DNA of 64,000 bases from Neoarius graeffei (lineage: Eukaryota > Chordata > Actinopteri > Siluriformes > Ariidae), in NCBI RefSeq assembly GCF_027579695.1, contig NC_083577.1, positions 30,865,198 through 30,929,197 of the forward strand, in the 5' to 3' direction. The position numbers and the translations under genes are program-made. Numbering within the stretch: position 1 is the stretch's first letter; each line of letters opens with the position of its first letter. Shown here in pieces: positions 43,501-49,191 of this stretch. The notes beneath the pieces were generated by a model. It had not been told where the DNA came from, made no database searches, and worked only from the letters and a program-made list of their open reading frames with translations.

Positions 43501-46058
43501 AAAAATATTAGAGTTAATATTAGGAATTAGAGTGTCTATCTTCACCTGCCGGCGTATCACAGACCCCTCTCGCAGCCCCCTCTCACCTTCTAGCGCTCCC
43601 GCGTGCAATGTCTTCAAGTGGGCCCTCAAGTTTGAAGTTGTTGATTGATAGGCCAATTTGTTTCCACATATTTTACAGGTAACCTTTTTTTTATCGCATT
43701 CTCCATCTTTTTTTTTCGAATCCAAAATAGCACCACGCATCACTTTTTAAATTCTCCGGAGTGCAAATCTCCAACATGCTAGCATCTGACTCCATTGTTC
43801 AATGCGTGCCAGCTTGACGCTAACGTCTACAGGTGCCCAGATAAGACAAAAGACAATGACCTTCGCGATTCACATAAATTCCACAGACGTTAAAAAAAAA
43901 AAAAACAAAACCTGCGACCTGAACTGAAAACGTTTACAACCACATTCACAAAAATAAAAGAATTATGCCTAATGATACCATATACAGGTTCGAATATTTA
44001 GAGCTGCCTAATATTCGTTCGAACATCACTTTTTTTCACAACATTCAAATTGTATTCGAATATCGAAGTTCGAAGTCAAAACCCTACTGTGCATGCTACT
44101 GATTCTGTGAAATTGAATGATTAGCTGAAAGGGGTGTGTTCAAAAAAATAGCAGTGGTGAGTTCAATTAGGGAGGGCATTGATTTTGTGAAAAAAAAAGG
44201 TGTTAACAGGTGGTCCTTATTTAAGGATCAAGGCAACTGACATTGCATATGCTGGCTGTCCTGCATTGGTCCTGAAAAACCAAGTAAAATGGGTCGTTCA
44301 AGACACTGTTCTGATGAAGAGCGGCTTTTAATCAAGAAATGGATAAAAGAGAGGAAAACCTACAAAGAAGTGCAGAAACTTATAGGCTGTTCAGCTGAAA
44401 TGATATCAAACGCTTTAAAATGGCAGCCAAAACCAGAAAGACGAGGAAGAAAAAGACAAACAACTTCTCGAATGGATCGGAGAATAACCAAACTGGCAAA
44501 GGCTCAGCCAATGATCCGCTCCAGGAGGATCAAAGAAGATCTAAACTTGCCTGTGAGTACTGGTACAATCAGACGACGTCTATGTGAAGCCAATCTACCA
44601 GCAAGAAGCCCCCGCAAAGTCCCATTGTTAAAGAAAAGACGTGCTGAAGCGGCTACAATTTGCCAAAGAACACATTGACTGGCCTGAAAAGAAATGGCGT
44701 AATATTTTGTGGACAGATGAAAGTAAGATTGTTCTTTTTGGGTCTAAGGGTCACAGACAGTTTGTCAGACGTCCTGCAAACACAGAATTCAAGCCACAGT
44801 ACACAGTGAAGACTGTTAAGCATGGTGGTGCAAGCATCATGATATGGGGATGTTTTTCATACTACGGTGTTGGTCCTATTTACTGCATACCAGGGATCAT
44901 GGATCAGTTTGAGTACATCAGGATACTGGAAGAAGTCATGTTGCCATATGCTGAAGAGGAAATGCCTTTGAAGTGGGTGTTTCAACAAGACAATGACCCC
45001 AAACACACCAGCAAGCGAGCAAAATCATGGTTCCAGACAAACAGCATCTAACTAATGGAGTGGACAGCACAATCCCCGGACCTCAATCCCATAGAAAACT
45101 TGTGGGCTGACATAAAAAATGCTGTTCATGAGGCAAAAGCAAGAAATGCAGAGGAATTGTGGAACGTAGTACAATTGACCTGGGCTGCAATACCTGTTGA
45201 CCGTTGCCAGAAGTTGGTCGACTCCATGCACCACAGATGCGAAGCAGTTATCAGAAACCATGGTTATGCAACAAAATATTAGTTTAGGATACTCAGCAAA
45301 GTTGAATTTTCAAGAATTTCTTAGTTTGTATGGTACATTTTTGAGTTTCCAAAGAAAGATGTCAACACTGCTATTTTTTTGAACATTACATTTCTTGACT
45401 TTCTGTGAAATATTATGAAATGTAATTACTTTTTCCAGTTTTCTTGCTTTGAAATAGAATGTGCAGTATGCCCAATGCATTTGTGTTCATTAAAGTACAA
45501 TTTATTTGAAGAATTTTGACATTTACTCGCCTTTTTAAAGACACTGCTATTATTTTGAGCACAACTGTATGTATCAGTCTGTTTTCGTGTCGTTCCCACA
45601 GCAGTCAGGAAGGCCTGCTAACACTGTAGTCCAGTCCTCTAGCACAGGAGGCATCTGGGCTTTTCTGGGCACGATCTTGTACCCTCTGCTAGCAGTGTGG
45701 CGGTTCCTGAGCGGCGTCCTATTTGGTAGCCCTCCTCCTGGAGCCACAGCAGCTCCCCGTAACCAGCCGCAGCGCCCTTCCAACTCCTTAAACGCCAGCT
45801 CTGGAGAACCAAAGAGGTGGGCCACGTTGTTTTAAAAAAAAAAAAAACGCCCTTTCCATTTCTTAAATGCATGCTGGTCATTTATTGATCTTCATCAATT
45901 AATGTAAATATATTTCCAGAGAAACAATCCGCAAGCGCGTCCTAGAGAAGCGACCAGAAGACTTTAAAAAAGACGGTAAAATCTACCGGCTAAGGACCCA
46001 AGAGGACAGCGAAGACGACAACAACACGTGGAACGGCAACTCCACCCAGCAAATGTAG
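11582..46058 (+). CDS. ubxn4: UBX domain-containing protein 4 (erasin), 13 coding exons, 514 aa
   Basis: Known role of the family: an ER membrane adaptor that recruits the AAA ATPase p97/VCP through its UBX domain and promotes ER-associated degradation. Exons: 11582-11663, 13305-13407, 13604-13632, 15487-15605, 23487-23628, 23834-23966, 26929-26983, 27104-27268, 30186-30313, 31166-31268, 40276-40407, 45602-45816, 45920-46058. The 1545 nt keep one frame to TAG at 46056. Domains: N-terminal thioredoxin-like (UAS-like) part, residues 1-115 ([34 protein letters not shown]); Ser/Thr-rich linker 112-200; charged helical region 203-313; UBX domain about 320-397 with [10 protein letters not shown] and the p97-contacting F368-P369-R370; hydrophobic intramembrane segment 415-439; end [10 protein letters not shown]. 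The human protein is of similar length (508 aa, from memory). Introns 5 and 7 are GC-AG. TEs fill most introns, but none hits an exon. Confidence 0.96.
12399..12779 (+). repeat. tRNA-derived SINE, family 1, in ubxn4 intron 1
   Basis: Complete copy with tRNA-like head, body and GATGAGATGAGA tail. It is in the sense direction of ubxn4. Confidence 0.85.
12780..12900. repeat. Repeat fragment with CTATATAGTGCATTATATAGTGAG core
   Basis: Contains TATAGTGCATTATATAGTGA and GAGCGATTTCGGACACAG. Related shorter AGTGCACTA pieces lie at about 11913, 12174 and 13443, suggesting scattered copies of one small repeat around the first introns. Confidence 0.4.
13220..13281 (+). repeat. 3' end of the SINE-like repeat seen at 6860-7385
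   Basis: Reads GACAGTGTTAAAAGCGCTTT then ATAAATAAAATGGAACTGAA, the familiar tail of that repeat. It lies just upstream of exon 2. Confidence 0.5.
13305..13407 (+). CDS. ubxn4: ubxn4 coding exon 2
   Basis: Encodes residues 28-61 with DDEQSTQM and WEDERV, typical of the family. Acceptor CCACTAG, donor AAAAG|GTGACG. The polypyrimidine tract is weak; a repeat 3' end lies about 25 nt upstream. Confidence 0.94.
13569..13600 (+). repeat. CT dinucleotide repeat, 16 units
   Basis: A pure (CT)16 run directly before the CAG acceptor of ubxn4 exon 3; it forms the polypyrimidine tract. Confidence 0.95.
13604..13632 (+). CDS. ubxn4: ubxn4 coding exon 3, 29-nt microexon
   Basis: Encodes [10 protein letters not shown] at residues 62-71, completing a serine with the last two bases of exon 2. 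The acceptor tract is a pure CT repeat ending CAG. The donor is T|GTATCC. Skipping it would shift the frame. Confidence 0.9.
14755..15371 (+). mobile_element. MITE with AGGGGTGTTCACACGG inverted ends, in ubxn4 intron 3
   Basis: Starts AGGGGTGTTCACACGGCA and ends CCGTGTGAACACCCCT. An inverted, highly similar copy is at 40976-41589. Internal sequence includes many CACCGG/CCGGTG motifs. No transposase. The target duplication is not clean, so the superfamily is uncertain (PIF/Harbinger-like is possible). Confidence 0.75.
15487..15605 (+). CDS. ubxn4: ubxn4 coding exon 4
   Basis: Encodes residues 72-111 ([20 protein letters not shown]...), the most conserved part of the thioredoxin-like domain. 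Acceptor TGGTAG, donor CAG|GTATAT followed at once by a CA microsatellite. Confidence 0.95.
15612..15631 (+). repeat. CA microsatellite next to the exon 4 donor
   Basis: About ten AC units, six bases after the GT of the donor. Confidence 0.9.
15871..17175 (-). mobile_element. Kolobok-like element with THAP exon and TTAA target duplication
   Basis: TIRs AGGACCCATAGCATG and (other strand) AGGTCCCATGGCATG, 13 of 15 matching, flanked by TTAA at 15867-15870 and 17176-17179. The opposite TIR of the surrounding Tc1 copy (near 21655) shows the empty site with a single TTAA (CACTTAACTATTCAC), which confirms the ends. It encodes a THAP exon on the - strand. THAP plus TTAA is typical of Kolobok. Confidence 0.8.
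16551..16850 (-). CDS. THAP-domain first exon of the Kolobok-like element
   Basis: ATG at 16850, about 100 codons: [21 protein letters not shown]-x4-C, then W in QWLNF, C-x2-H in VCRKHF, and a PGSVPSI box like the THAP AVPTIF motif. All four zinc ligands of the C2CH finger are present. The frame ends at a good donor (GAACAA|GTAAGT, GT at 16549-16550), so this is a first exon. No downstream transposase exon is visible inside the 1.3 kb element, so it is a non-autonomous copy or exapted piece. THAP domains bind DNA, here probably the element's own ends. Confidence 0.75.
17347..18360 (-). pseudogene. Tc1-like transposase, family A, with frameshifts and stops
   Basis: Starts [20 protein letters not shown] at 18360 (helix-turn-helix), later [13 protein letters not shown] at 17871, [15 protein letters not shown] and, near the end, [15 protein letters not shown] (last catalytic E) and ILAKGGY at 17347. 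At least two frame breaks separate these pieces, so it is dead. It is antisense to ubxn4. Confidence 0.85.
18874..18920 (+). CDS. First exon of the hAT-like element
   Basis: Reads [15 protein letters not shown] up to a donor GAGAG|GTAAGC. Short N-terminal exons of the form (K)xxxLxSFFxK are seen in hAT-type transposases and their domesticated relatives; this is a weak match. Confidence 0.45.
18972..20580 (-). mobile_element. Tc1-like element, family B, copy 2
   Basis: Right edge CTTTCAAGCACCACTG; left edge TGTTGGTGCTTGAAAG, with two terminal bases changed. About 1.6 kb, the full length for this family. It lies in the hAT-like element. Confidence 0.85.
19192..20213 (-). pseudogene. Tc1-like transposase, family B, copy 2
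   Basis: The frame [19 protein letters not shown] begins where copy 1 has its ATG, but the start codon is ATA here, so it is lost. The N-terminal frame is open to 19761, then shifts; the C-terminal block [17 protein letters not shown] to GGHTRY ends at 19192. Confidence 0.85.
20655..20731 (+). CDS. Second exon of the hAT-like element
   Basis: After the acceptor TTTCTAG the frame continues from the first exon without a stop ([19 protein letters not shown]...) to a donor AATG|GTAATT. Function unknown; no catalytic domain follows inside the element. Confidence 0.4.
20781..20804 (+). repeat. CA microsatellite
   Basis: About twelve AC units within the hAT-like element. Confidence 0.85.
21891..23349. 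mobile_element. piggyBac-like non-autonomous element with internal palindrome
   Basis: Ends CCCTCTGGGGTC and GACCCCAGAGGG, each flanked by TTAA (21887-21890, 23350-23353). TTAA targets with CCC starts are typical of piggyBac. Internally, 22075-22144 is inverted at about 22415-22484, and 22261-22325 at about 22330-22400. No transposase is recognisable. It lies in ubxn4 intron 4, about 140 bp before exon 5. Confidence 0.8.
23487..23628 (+). CDS. ubxn4: ubxn4 coding exon 5
   Basis: Encodes residues 112-158, a Ser/Thr/Gln-rich linker with low conservation. Acceptor GTATAG. The donor must be GC (TAAAG|GCAAGA): use of the next GT, at 23637, would give TAA when joined to exon 6. Confidence 0.88.
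23834..23966 (+). CDS. ubxn4: ubxn4 coding exon 6
   Basis: Encodes residues 159-202 ([13 protein letters not shown]... to TKVER), an acidic Ser-rich linker. Acceptor TTTATAG after a T run, donor GAGAG|GTAAGT, a strong consensus. Confidence 0.92.
24121..24157 (+). repeat. TTA trinucleotide repeat
   Basis: About twelve ATT units in ubxn4 intron 6. Confidence 0.85.
24845..25090 (-). pseudogene. Tc1-like transposase fragment, family G
   Basis: A frame with [20 protein letters not shown] matches the GGSxMVWGxF block between the first two catalytic aspartates. Heavily decayed. Confidence 0.6.
25486..26537. mobile_element. PIF/Harbinger-like non-autonomous element rich in GGATG motifs
   Basis: Perfect 16-bp TIRs AGGCCCGGTCCCACTG, flanked by TTA at 25483-25485 and 26538-26540, the usual 3-bp TWA target. 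Between them, CGGATG or CGGACG-type hexamers recur on both strands across the whole element. No transposase. It sits inside the family G Tc1 copy, in ubxn4 intron 6. Confidence 0.8.
26848..26894 (+). repeat. TA microsatellite upstream of ubxn4 exon 7
   Basis: About 23 AT units, ending 34 nt before the exon 7 start. Confidence 0.9.
26929..26983 (+). CDS. ubxn4: ubxn4 coding exon 7
   Basis: Encodes residues 203-221 ([18 protein letters not shown]), the start of the charged helical region. The donor is GAAGAG|GCAAGTC, a GC site with otherwise consensus bases; both nearby GT choices give a stop at the exon 8 junction. Confidence 0.92.
27104..27268 (+). CDS. ubxn4: ubxn4 coding exon 8
   Basis: Exactly 55 codons, residues 222-276 ([20 protein letters not shown]...), highly charged helix close to the human sequence. 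Acceptor CGACCAG, donor CTCAG|GTCTCG. Confidence 0.95.
28359..28401 (+). repeat. CA then TA compound microsatellite
   Basis: A run of CA units passes into TA units within the hAT element. Confidence 0.85.
28792..28870 (-). CDS. First exon of a hAT-type (ZMYM1-like) transposase
   Basis: ATG at 28870 gives [20 protein letters not shown] then RKKQDT and a strong donor G|GTAAGTGAG. The KRKxPSGxxKRKxxKxEE start is familiar from fish ZMYM1-like hAT proteins (from memory). Later exons are absent. Confidence 0.55.
29580..30107 (+). mobile_element. Tc1-type MITE, CACTACCGTTC family, full 528 bp
   Basis: TIRs CACTACCGTTCAAAAGTTTG and its inverse, flanked by TA (29578-29579, 30108-30109). No coding. 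It ends 78 bp before ubxn4 exon 9. The same family is inverted at 39669-40196. Confidence 0.9.
30186..30313 (+). CDS. ubxn4: ubxn4 coding exon 9
   Basis: Encodes residues 277-318 ([20 protein letters not shown]...), end of the helical region. Acceptor TGTTGCAG, donor GAGAAG|GTCCCG. Confidence 0.94.
30982..31096. mobile_element. Short MITE with GTTTCCCAAAAGC ends
   Basis: GTTTCCCAAAAGC and GCTTTTGGGAAAC bound a 115-bp block in ubxn4 intron 9, about 70 bp before exon 10. Internal CTTAATGCTAAGAGCGTCTT is also near-palindromic. Confidence 0.6.
31166..31268 (+). CDS. ubxn4: ubxn4 coding exon 10 (UBX domain, first half)
   Basis: Encodes residues 319-353 ([20 protein letters not shown]...), strands 1-2 and start of the helix of the UBX fold, with the conserved arginine at 323. 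The acceptor GCTCACAG follows a TG repeat. Confidence 0.95.
31425..31991 (+). mobile_element. MITE with 9-bp target duplication carrying a helicase-like ORF
   Basis: AGTGAAACC occurs at 31416-31424 and 31992-32000. Ends TAGCCTGGGC and (inverted) TAGTCTGGCT are short and imperfect. CTTAGTCTGGCCA near 31477 repeats the inverted right end, so the left end may be doubled. A 9-bp duplication would suit a MULE-type element, but the ORF is helicase-like. It lies in intron 10, 156 bp after ubxn4 exon 10. Confidence 0.65.
31621..31827 (+). pseudogene. RecQ-like superfamily 2 helicase N-terminal fragment
   Basis: The 68-codon frame contains [20 protein letters not shown], like the region before motif I of RecQ helicases, then [14 protein letters not shown], a clear Walker A motif (G-F-G-K-S). 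It ends soon after, so motifs Ia to VI are absent. It may be a captured host or transposon helicase segment; not functional as a helicase. Confidence 0.6.
32522..32896 (+). repeat. tRNA-derived SINE, family 1
   Basis: Complete copy in ubxn4 intron 10, inserted into an ATT repeat so that ATTATTATTATTG flanks both sides. Confidence 0.85.
33328..34207 (+). mobile_element. hAT-like element with 8-bp target duplication CTTGGTAC
   Basis: TIR TAGGGCTGGGCGA at both ends; CTTGGTAC at 33320-33327 and 34208-34215. Subterminal CGATATATCGTGATAT-type palindromes. Carries a truncated BED-type ORF. Confidence 0.88.
33652..33858 (+). pseudogene. BED zinc-finger hAT transposase N-terminal fragment
   Basis: [20 protein letters not shown] then [20 protein letters not shown], matching the start of a ZBED-type finger, but the frame runs into intron-like sequence before the zinc-binding cysteines. 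The catalytic part is absent. Confidence 0.6.
34346..34719 (+). repeat. tRNA-derived SINE, family 1
   Basis: Complete copy; flanked by CTTTTCTGAGCA on both sides (about 34334-34345 and 34719-34731). Confidence 0.85.
34745..35743. other. Intron 10 sequence, nothing recognised
   Basis: AT-rich and apparently unique. CACGTAACAGGACAGAC occurs at about 35203 and 35565, a short dispersed match. No coding support. Confidence 0.5.
35744..36124 (+). repeat. tRNA-derived SINE, family 1
   Basis: Complete copy with flanking ATACTTCAACT on both sides. Confidence 0.85.
36754..37038 (+). mobile_element. Harbinger-like MITE, tandem unit 1
   Basis: Begins AGCCTCGGTCACAACCGGCC, ends GGTTGTGACCTAGGCT (inverse). 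TAA on both sides (36751-36753, 37039-37041). Reading frames here are an artefact of GC-rich repeats. Confidence 0.8.
37042..37335 (+). mobile_element. Harbinger-like MITE, tandem unit 2
   Basis: Same family as unit 1, about 294 bp, sharing the TAA between units. Confidence 0.8.
37339..37650 (+). mobile_element. Harbinger-like MITE, tandem unit 3
   Basis: About 312 bp, with a short internal duplication (CACGGAGGGCACGCGTG-type) and a mutated right end (GTACAATCTAGGCT). Followed by TAA at 37651-37653. Confidence 0.78.
37955..38330 (-). repeat. tRNA-derived SINE, family 1
   Basis: Inverted copy in ubxn4 intron 10, antisense to the copies at 32522, 34346 and 35744. Tail has become CATC repeats. 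Confidence 0.85.
38594..39276 (+). mobile_element. DNA transposon remnant with CTTTTCCACTACC ends
   Basis: Left TGCTGCTTTTCCACTACC and right, inverted, TGGCCCTTTTCCACTACC. Subterminal repeats of GGCTGAGC/GCTGAGTT. Carries a first-exon-like ORF but no nuclease domain. Family uncertain (ISL2EU/Harbinger-like is possible); target duplication unresolved, probably TA. Confidence 0.65.
38854..39010 (+). pseudogene. Short ORF of the CTTTTCCACTACC element
   Basis: [20 protein letters not shown] then [20 protein letters not shown]: a hydrophobic start and a basic helix, followed by noise. Its function is unknown; it looks like the first exon of a transposon protein. Confidence 0.35.
39669..40196 (-). 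mobile_element. Tc1-type MITE, CACTACCGTTC family, inverted 528-bp copy
   Basis: Same length as 29580-30107 and inverted relative to it. TA follows at 40197-40198; the left flank is ACA, so that duplication has changed. It ends 79 bp before ubxn4 exon 11. Confidence 0.9.
40276..40407 (+). CDS. ubxn4: ubxn4 coding exon 11 (UBX domain, second half)
   Basis: Exactly 44 codons, residues 354-397, with the F-P-R loop (TMFPRREFT) that contacts the p97 N domain and [13 protein letters not shown] as the last strand. Acceptor TCTCACAG, donor CCG|GTGAGC. Confidence 0.95.
40526..40560 (+). repeat. GT microsatellite
   Basis: About 17 GT units at the start of ubxn4 intron 11. Confidence 0.9.
40572..42284. 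mobile_element. Tc1-type non-autonomous element, GTTAAAAGTTTGGACACC family
   Basis: Left end CACAGTTCCGGTTAAAAGTT, right end AACTTTTTACTGGTACTG; TA at 40570-40571 and 42285-42286. No transposase frame. The MITE 40976-41589 is inserted in it. Confidence 0.7.
40976..41589 (-). mobile_element. MITE with AGGGGTGTTCACACGG ends, inverted copy
   Basis: Inverted relative to 14755-15371 and highly similar along its length, including the AATGGCGAATACCAAC region. Confidence 0.75.
42445..44086 (-). mobile_element. hAT-like element with 8-bp target duplication CTGTGCAT
   Basis: TIRs TAGGGCTTTGAC and (inverted) TAGGGTTTTGAC; CTGTGCAT at 42437-42444 and 44087-44094. Both subterminal regions are rich in TTCGAA-type motifs (ATTCGAATAGTATTCGAA). 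Carries one BED-finger exon; the catalytic part is missing. Confidence 0.9.
43420..43743 (-). CDS. BED-type zinc-finger exon of the hAT-like element
   Basis: [20 protein letters not shown] then C-x2-C (CKICG) and a downstream H-x5-H (HLKTLH), a complete BED finger, the usual DNA-binding N-terminus of hAT transposases. The frame continues about 50 codons without a recognisable catalytic region. It may be an intact first coding exon. Confidence 0.7.
   Translation of the reverse strand: MMRGAILDSKKKDGECDKKKVTCKICGNKLAYQSTTSNLRAHLKTLHAGALEGERGLREGSVIRRQVKIDTLIPNINSNIFHFLIRSQSFLRDWTESDFIKYNIGLQ
44289..45282 (+). pseudogene. Tc1-like transposase, family E, nearly intact
   Basis: ATG at 44289 ([20 protein letters not shown]), helix-turn-helix N-terminus, then after a one-base shift near 44650 the catalytic core: ILWTDESKI (first D), [26 protein letters not shown] (second D), and [11 protein letters not shown] (last E). 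A TAA at about 45049 interrupts between the last two. End at TAA 45280. Only these two lesions are seen, so this is one of the youngest transposase copies in the window. Confidence 0.85.
45602..45816 (+). CDS. ubxn4: ubxn4 coding exon 12 (intramembrane segment)
   Basis: Residues 398-468. Contains the hydrophobic hairpin [19 protein letters not shown] (from residue 415) that anchors the protein in the ER membrane. The acceptor is a CAGCAG tandem (NAGNAG), so the first Gln may be left out in some transcripts. A Tc1 copy ends 34 nt upstream. Confidence 0.93.
45920..46058 (+). CDS. ubxn4: ubxn4 coding exon 13 with stop codon
   Basis: Residues 469-514 ending [12 protein letters not shown], identical in character to the family C-terminus; stop TAG at 46056-46058. 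Intron 12 is only 103 bp. Confidence 0.95.
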
Positions 46059-46600
46059 TGCAATAACACCACTTGATCTCTCTCGTTTTGCCGAGTTGTC
46101 TCCGGCCTTCTCACTCTCTGACTTGGTTTGATTTTGCGTGTCTTAACGGTGGATTATAAATGATTTATAGATATGATTTTCATTCTTTCCCTCTCTCTAT
46201 CCGACCCTTCACCTCTTCCTTGCATGGGTAGATAAAAACCAAGTTAATCTCTCATGTAAGCTTAAACAGACATCCACTGTGTGCAGATTTCTTGATTTTT
46301 GCCATTTGCTTTCTAGCACTATTCTTACAGTAACATCTTGCAGGCTAAACAGGCTCAATTAGAGGCTTGGAAGCTTGAATCCTGCTGCCTTTTTATTTAA
46401 ACTGTAACCTGTATGACACAAAAGGTTTCCAGCAAAACTATGTGGTTGAGTTTGGGGCAATAGGGTCTTGGCAACCAGTGTATTTTATATGGAAACTTGG
46501 ACCCCTTGGCAAAAGAATGCTTCTACTAGTTGAAAGTGGAAGTCACTTTAACACTGTCATTTAACAAAACAATAAAGATTTTTCGATTAAATCTTTGATC
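46059..46600 (+). terminator. ubxn4: ubxn4 3' UTR and polyadenylation signal
   Basis: A canonical AATAAA lies at 46571-46576, about 515 nt past the stop, followed by a T-rich stretch. No TE is seen between the stop and the signal. Confidence 0.7.
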
Positions 46601-47004
46601 AACTTTAATGGTTTCCTTTTTTAAGCAAACAAATGAAAGGAACAAACAATTTTAAAAAACAAAAAAATCAAAAATAAAAGGGGGGGGGAATTTTTGCAGA
46701 ATTTCCCCTGTACATGAAATTCATTCCATCAGCCAAGATACGTCGTATGTTTACATTTTTAGTTGAAAATTCTGCCGAAATTTCAAGGGAAGCTTCTCGC
46801 CAGGAGTTTAGAAATGTGCAAACCTCTCAGGCTTAGATCATCTCTCACACATCTCAAATTGCATCAAGTCGTTCAGGGATCTCAATTTGACTTGACAAGT
46901 TTGACTCAAAGTCAAACTTTCACTAGTTTTCTGACATCTGTAATAACAGACAAAAGCATGTTGCAGCAATGATGGGGTCAAGCAACATGCAGGGGGCATA
47001 GTTA
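46600..47004. other. Intergenic, nothing recognised
   Basis: Follows the ubxn4 poly(A) signal. A-rich with a short G run at 46681-46688. No coding support. Confidence 0.5.
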
Positions 47005-48576
47005 CAGTGGTGCTTGAAAGTTTGCGAACCCTTTAGAATTTTCTATATTTCTGCATAAATATGACCTAAAACAACATCAGATTTTCACACAAGTCCTAAA
47101 AGTAGATAAAGAGAAACCAGTTAAACAAATGAGACAAAAATATTATACTTGGTCATTTATTTATTGAGGAAAATGATCCAATATTACATATCTGTGAGTG
47201 GAAAAAGTATGTGAAACTCTAGGATGAGCAGTTAATTTGAAGGTGAAATTAGAGTCAGGTGTGAGTGGGCACCCTGTTTTATTTAAAGAACAGGGATCTA
47301 TGAAAGTCTGATCTTCACAACACATTTGTGGAAGTATATCATGGCACAAACAAAGGAGATTTCTGAGGACCTCAGAAAAAGCGTTGTTGATGCTCATCAG
47401 GCTGGAAAAGGTTACAAAGCCATCTCTAAAGAGTTTGGACTCCACCAATTCACAGTCAGACAGATTGTGTACAAATGGAGGAAATTCAAGACCATTGTTA
47501 CCCTCCCCAGGAGTGGTCGATCAACAAACGTCACTCCAAGAGCAAGGCGTGTCATCGTCGGCGAGATCACAAAGGACCCCAGGGTAATTTCTAAGCAACT
47601 GAAGGCCTCTCCTCACATTGGCTAATGTTAATATTCATGAGTCCACCATCAGGAGAACACTGAACAACAATGGTGCGCATGGCAGGGTTGCAAGGAGAAA
47701 GCCACTGCTCTCCAAAAAGAACATTGCTGCTCGTCTGCAGTTTGCTAAAGATCACGTGGACAAGCCAGAAGGCTGTTGTAAAAATGTTTGGTGGACAGAT
47801 GAGACCAAAATAGAACTTTTTGGTTTAAATGAGAAGCGTTATGTTTGGAGAAAGGAAAACACTGCATTCCAGCATAAGAACCTTATCCCATCTGGGAAAC
47901 ATGGTGGTGGTAGTATCATGGTTTGGGCCTGTTTTGCTGCATCTGGGCCAGGATGACTTGCCATCATTGATGGAACAATGAATTCTGAATTATACCAGCA
48001 AATTCCAAAGGAAAATTTCAGGACATCTGTCCATGAACTGAATCTCAAGAGAAGGTGGGCCATGCAGCAAGACAACGACCCTAAGCACACAAGTCGTTCT
48101 ACCAAAGAATGATTAAAGAAGAATAAAAATGTTTTGGAATGGCCAAGTCAAAGTCCTGACAATCCAATTGAAATGTTGTGGAAGGACCTGAAGCGAGCAC
48201 TTCATGTGAGGAAATCCAGTGACATCCCAGGGTTGAAGCTGTTCTGTATGGAGGAATGGGCTAAAATTCCTCCAAGCCGGTGTACAGGACTGTTCAACAG
48301 TTACCAGAAACGTTTAGTTGCAGTTATTGCTGCACAAGGGAGTCACACCAGATACTGAAAGCAAAGGTTCACATACTTTTGCCACTCACAGATATGTAAT
48401 ATTGGATCATTTTCCTCAATAAATAAATGACCAAGTATAATATTTTTGTCTCATTTGTTTAACTGGGTTCTCTTTATCTACTTTTAGGACTTGTGTGAAA
48501 ATCTGATGATGTTTTAGGTCATATTTATGCAGAAATAGAAAATTCTGCAGGGTTCACAAACTTTCAAGCACCACCG
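47005..48576 (+). mobile_element. Tc1-like element, family B, copy 3, full length
   Basis: Ends CAGTGGTGCTTGAAAGTTTG and CTTTCAAGCACCACCG; TA at 47003-47004 and 48577-48578. It is 1572 bp long. Confidence 0.9.
47341..48358 (+). pseudogene. Tc1-like transposase, family B, copy 3
   Basis: ATG at 47341 ([20 protein letters not shown]). All catalytic blocks are present ([23 protein letters not shown]) but broken: a frameshift near 47610, TGA at 47955, another TGA near 48111 and a lost codon in the SPDNPIE block. Ends GSHTRY at 48358. Confidence 0.88.
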
Positions 48577-48833
48577 TACCATGAAGACAAAATTAAGTTA
48601 AGGCCATGGTTGTGTGCATTGACAGCAAATTTCATGTTAGTTGAGCAAAGATCGGAAGAGATGCGTGAACATCTCACGTTTGTGAGGCTTTGTCTGAATA
48701 TCAGCTGTGCCAAATTTGGTGCTGATTGGACAAAATTAGTGGCCTGTTGCCATGTCTTAACCTTGGGACGTGCCCTGGTATTACAAGAGACAAAAATTTA
48801 TTTTATTATTATTTTTTAAAAAAGACAAACATC

Positions 48834-49190
48834 ATCTCATTATCTCTAGCCGCTTTATCCTTCTACAGGGTCGCAGGCAAGCTGGAGCCTATCCCAGCTG
48901 ACTATGTGTGAAAGGCGGGGTACACCCTGGACAAGTTGCCTGGTCATCACAGGGCTGACACATAGACACAGACAACCATTCACACCTACGGTCAATTTAG
49001 AGTCACCAGTTAACCTAACCTGCATGTCTTTGGACTGTGGGGGAAACCGGAGCACCCGGAGGAAACCCACGCGGACACGGGGAGAACATGCAAACTCCGC
49101 ACAGAAAGGCCCCCACCGGCCATGGGGCTCGAACCCGGACCTTCTTGCTGTGAGGCAACAGCGCTAACCACTACACCACTGTGCCGCCCC
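48834..49190 (-). repeat. tRNA-derived SINE, family 1
   Basis: Inverted copy ending with the tRNA-like head at the right. Confidence 0.85.
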
Positions 49191-49191
49191 A

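Larger units (their letters stand above)
42304..45567 (+). mobile_element. Tc1-like element (family E), with hAT insertion
   Basis: Ends CAGTTATGTTCAAAATAATA and TATTATTTTGAGCACAACTG, flanked by TA (42302-42303, 45568-45569). Without the 1642-bp hAT it is about 1.6 kb. It fills the end of ubxn4 intron 11 in the sense direction. Confidence 0.9.

Noticed and set aside
45574-45881. - strand ORFs over ubxn4 exon 12
   Set aside because: Antisense to a well-supported coding exon.
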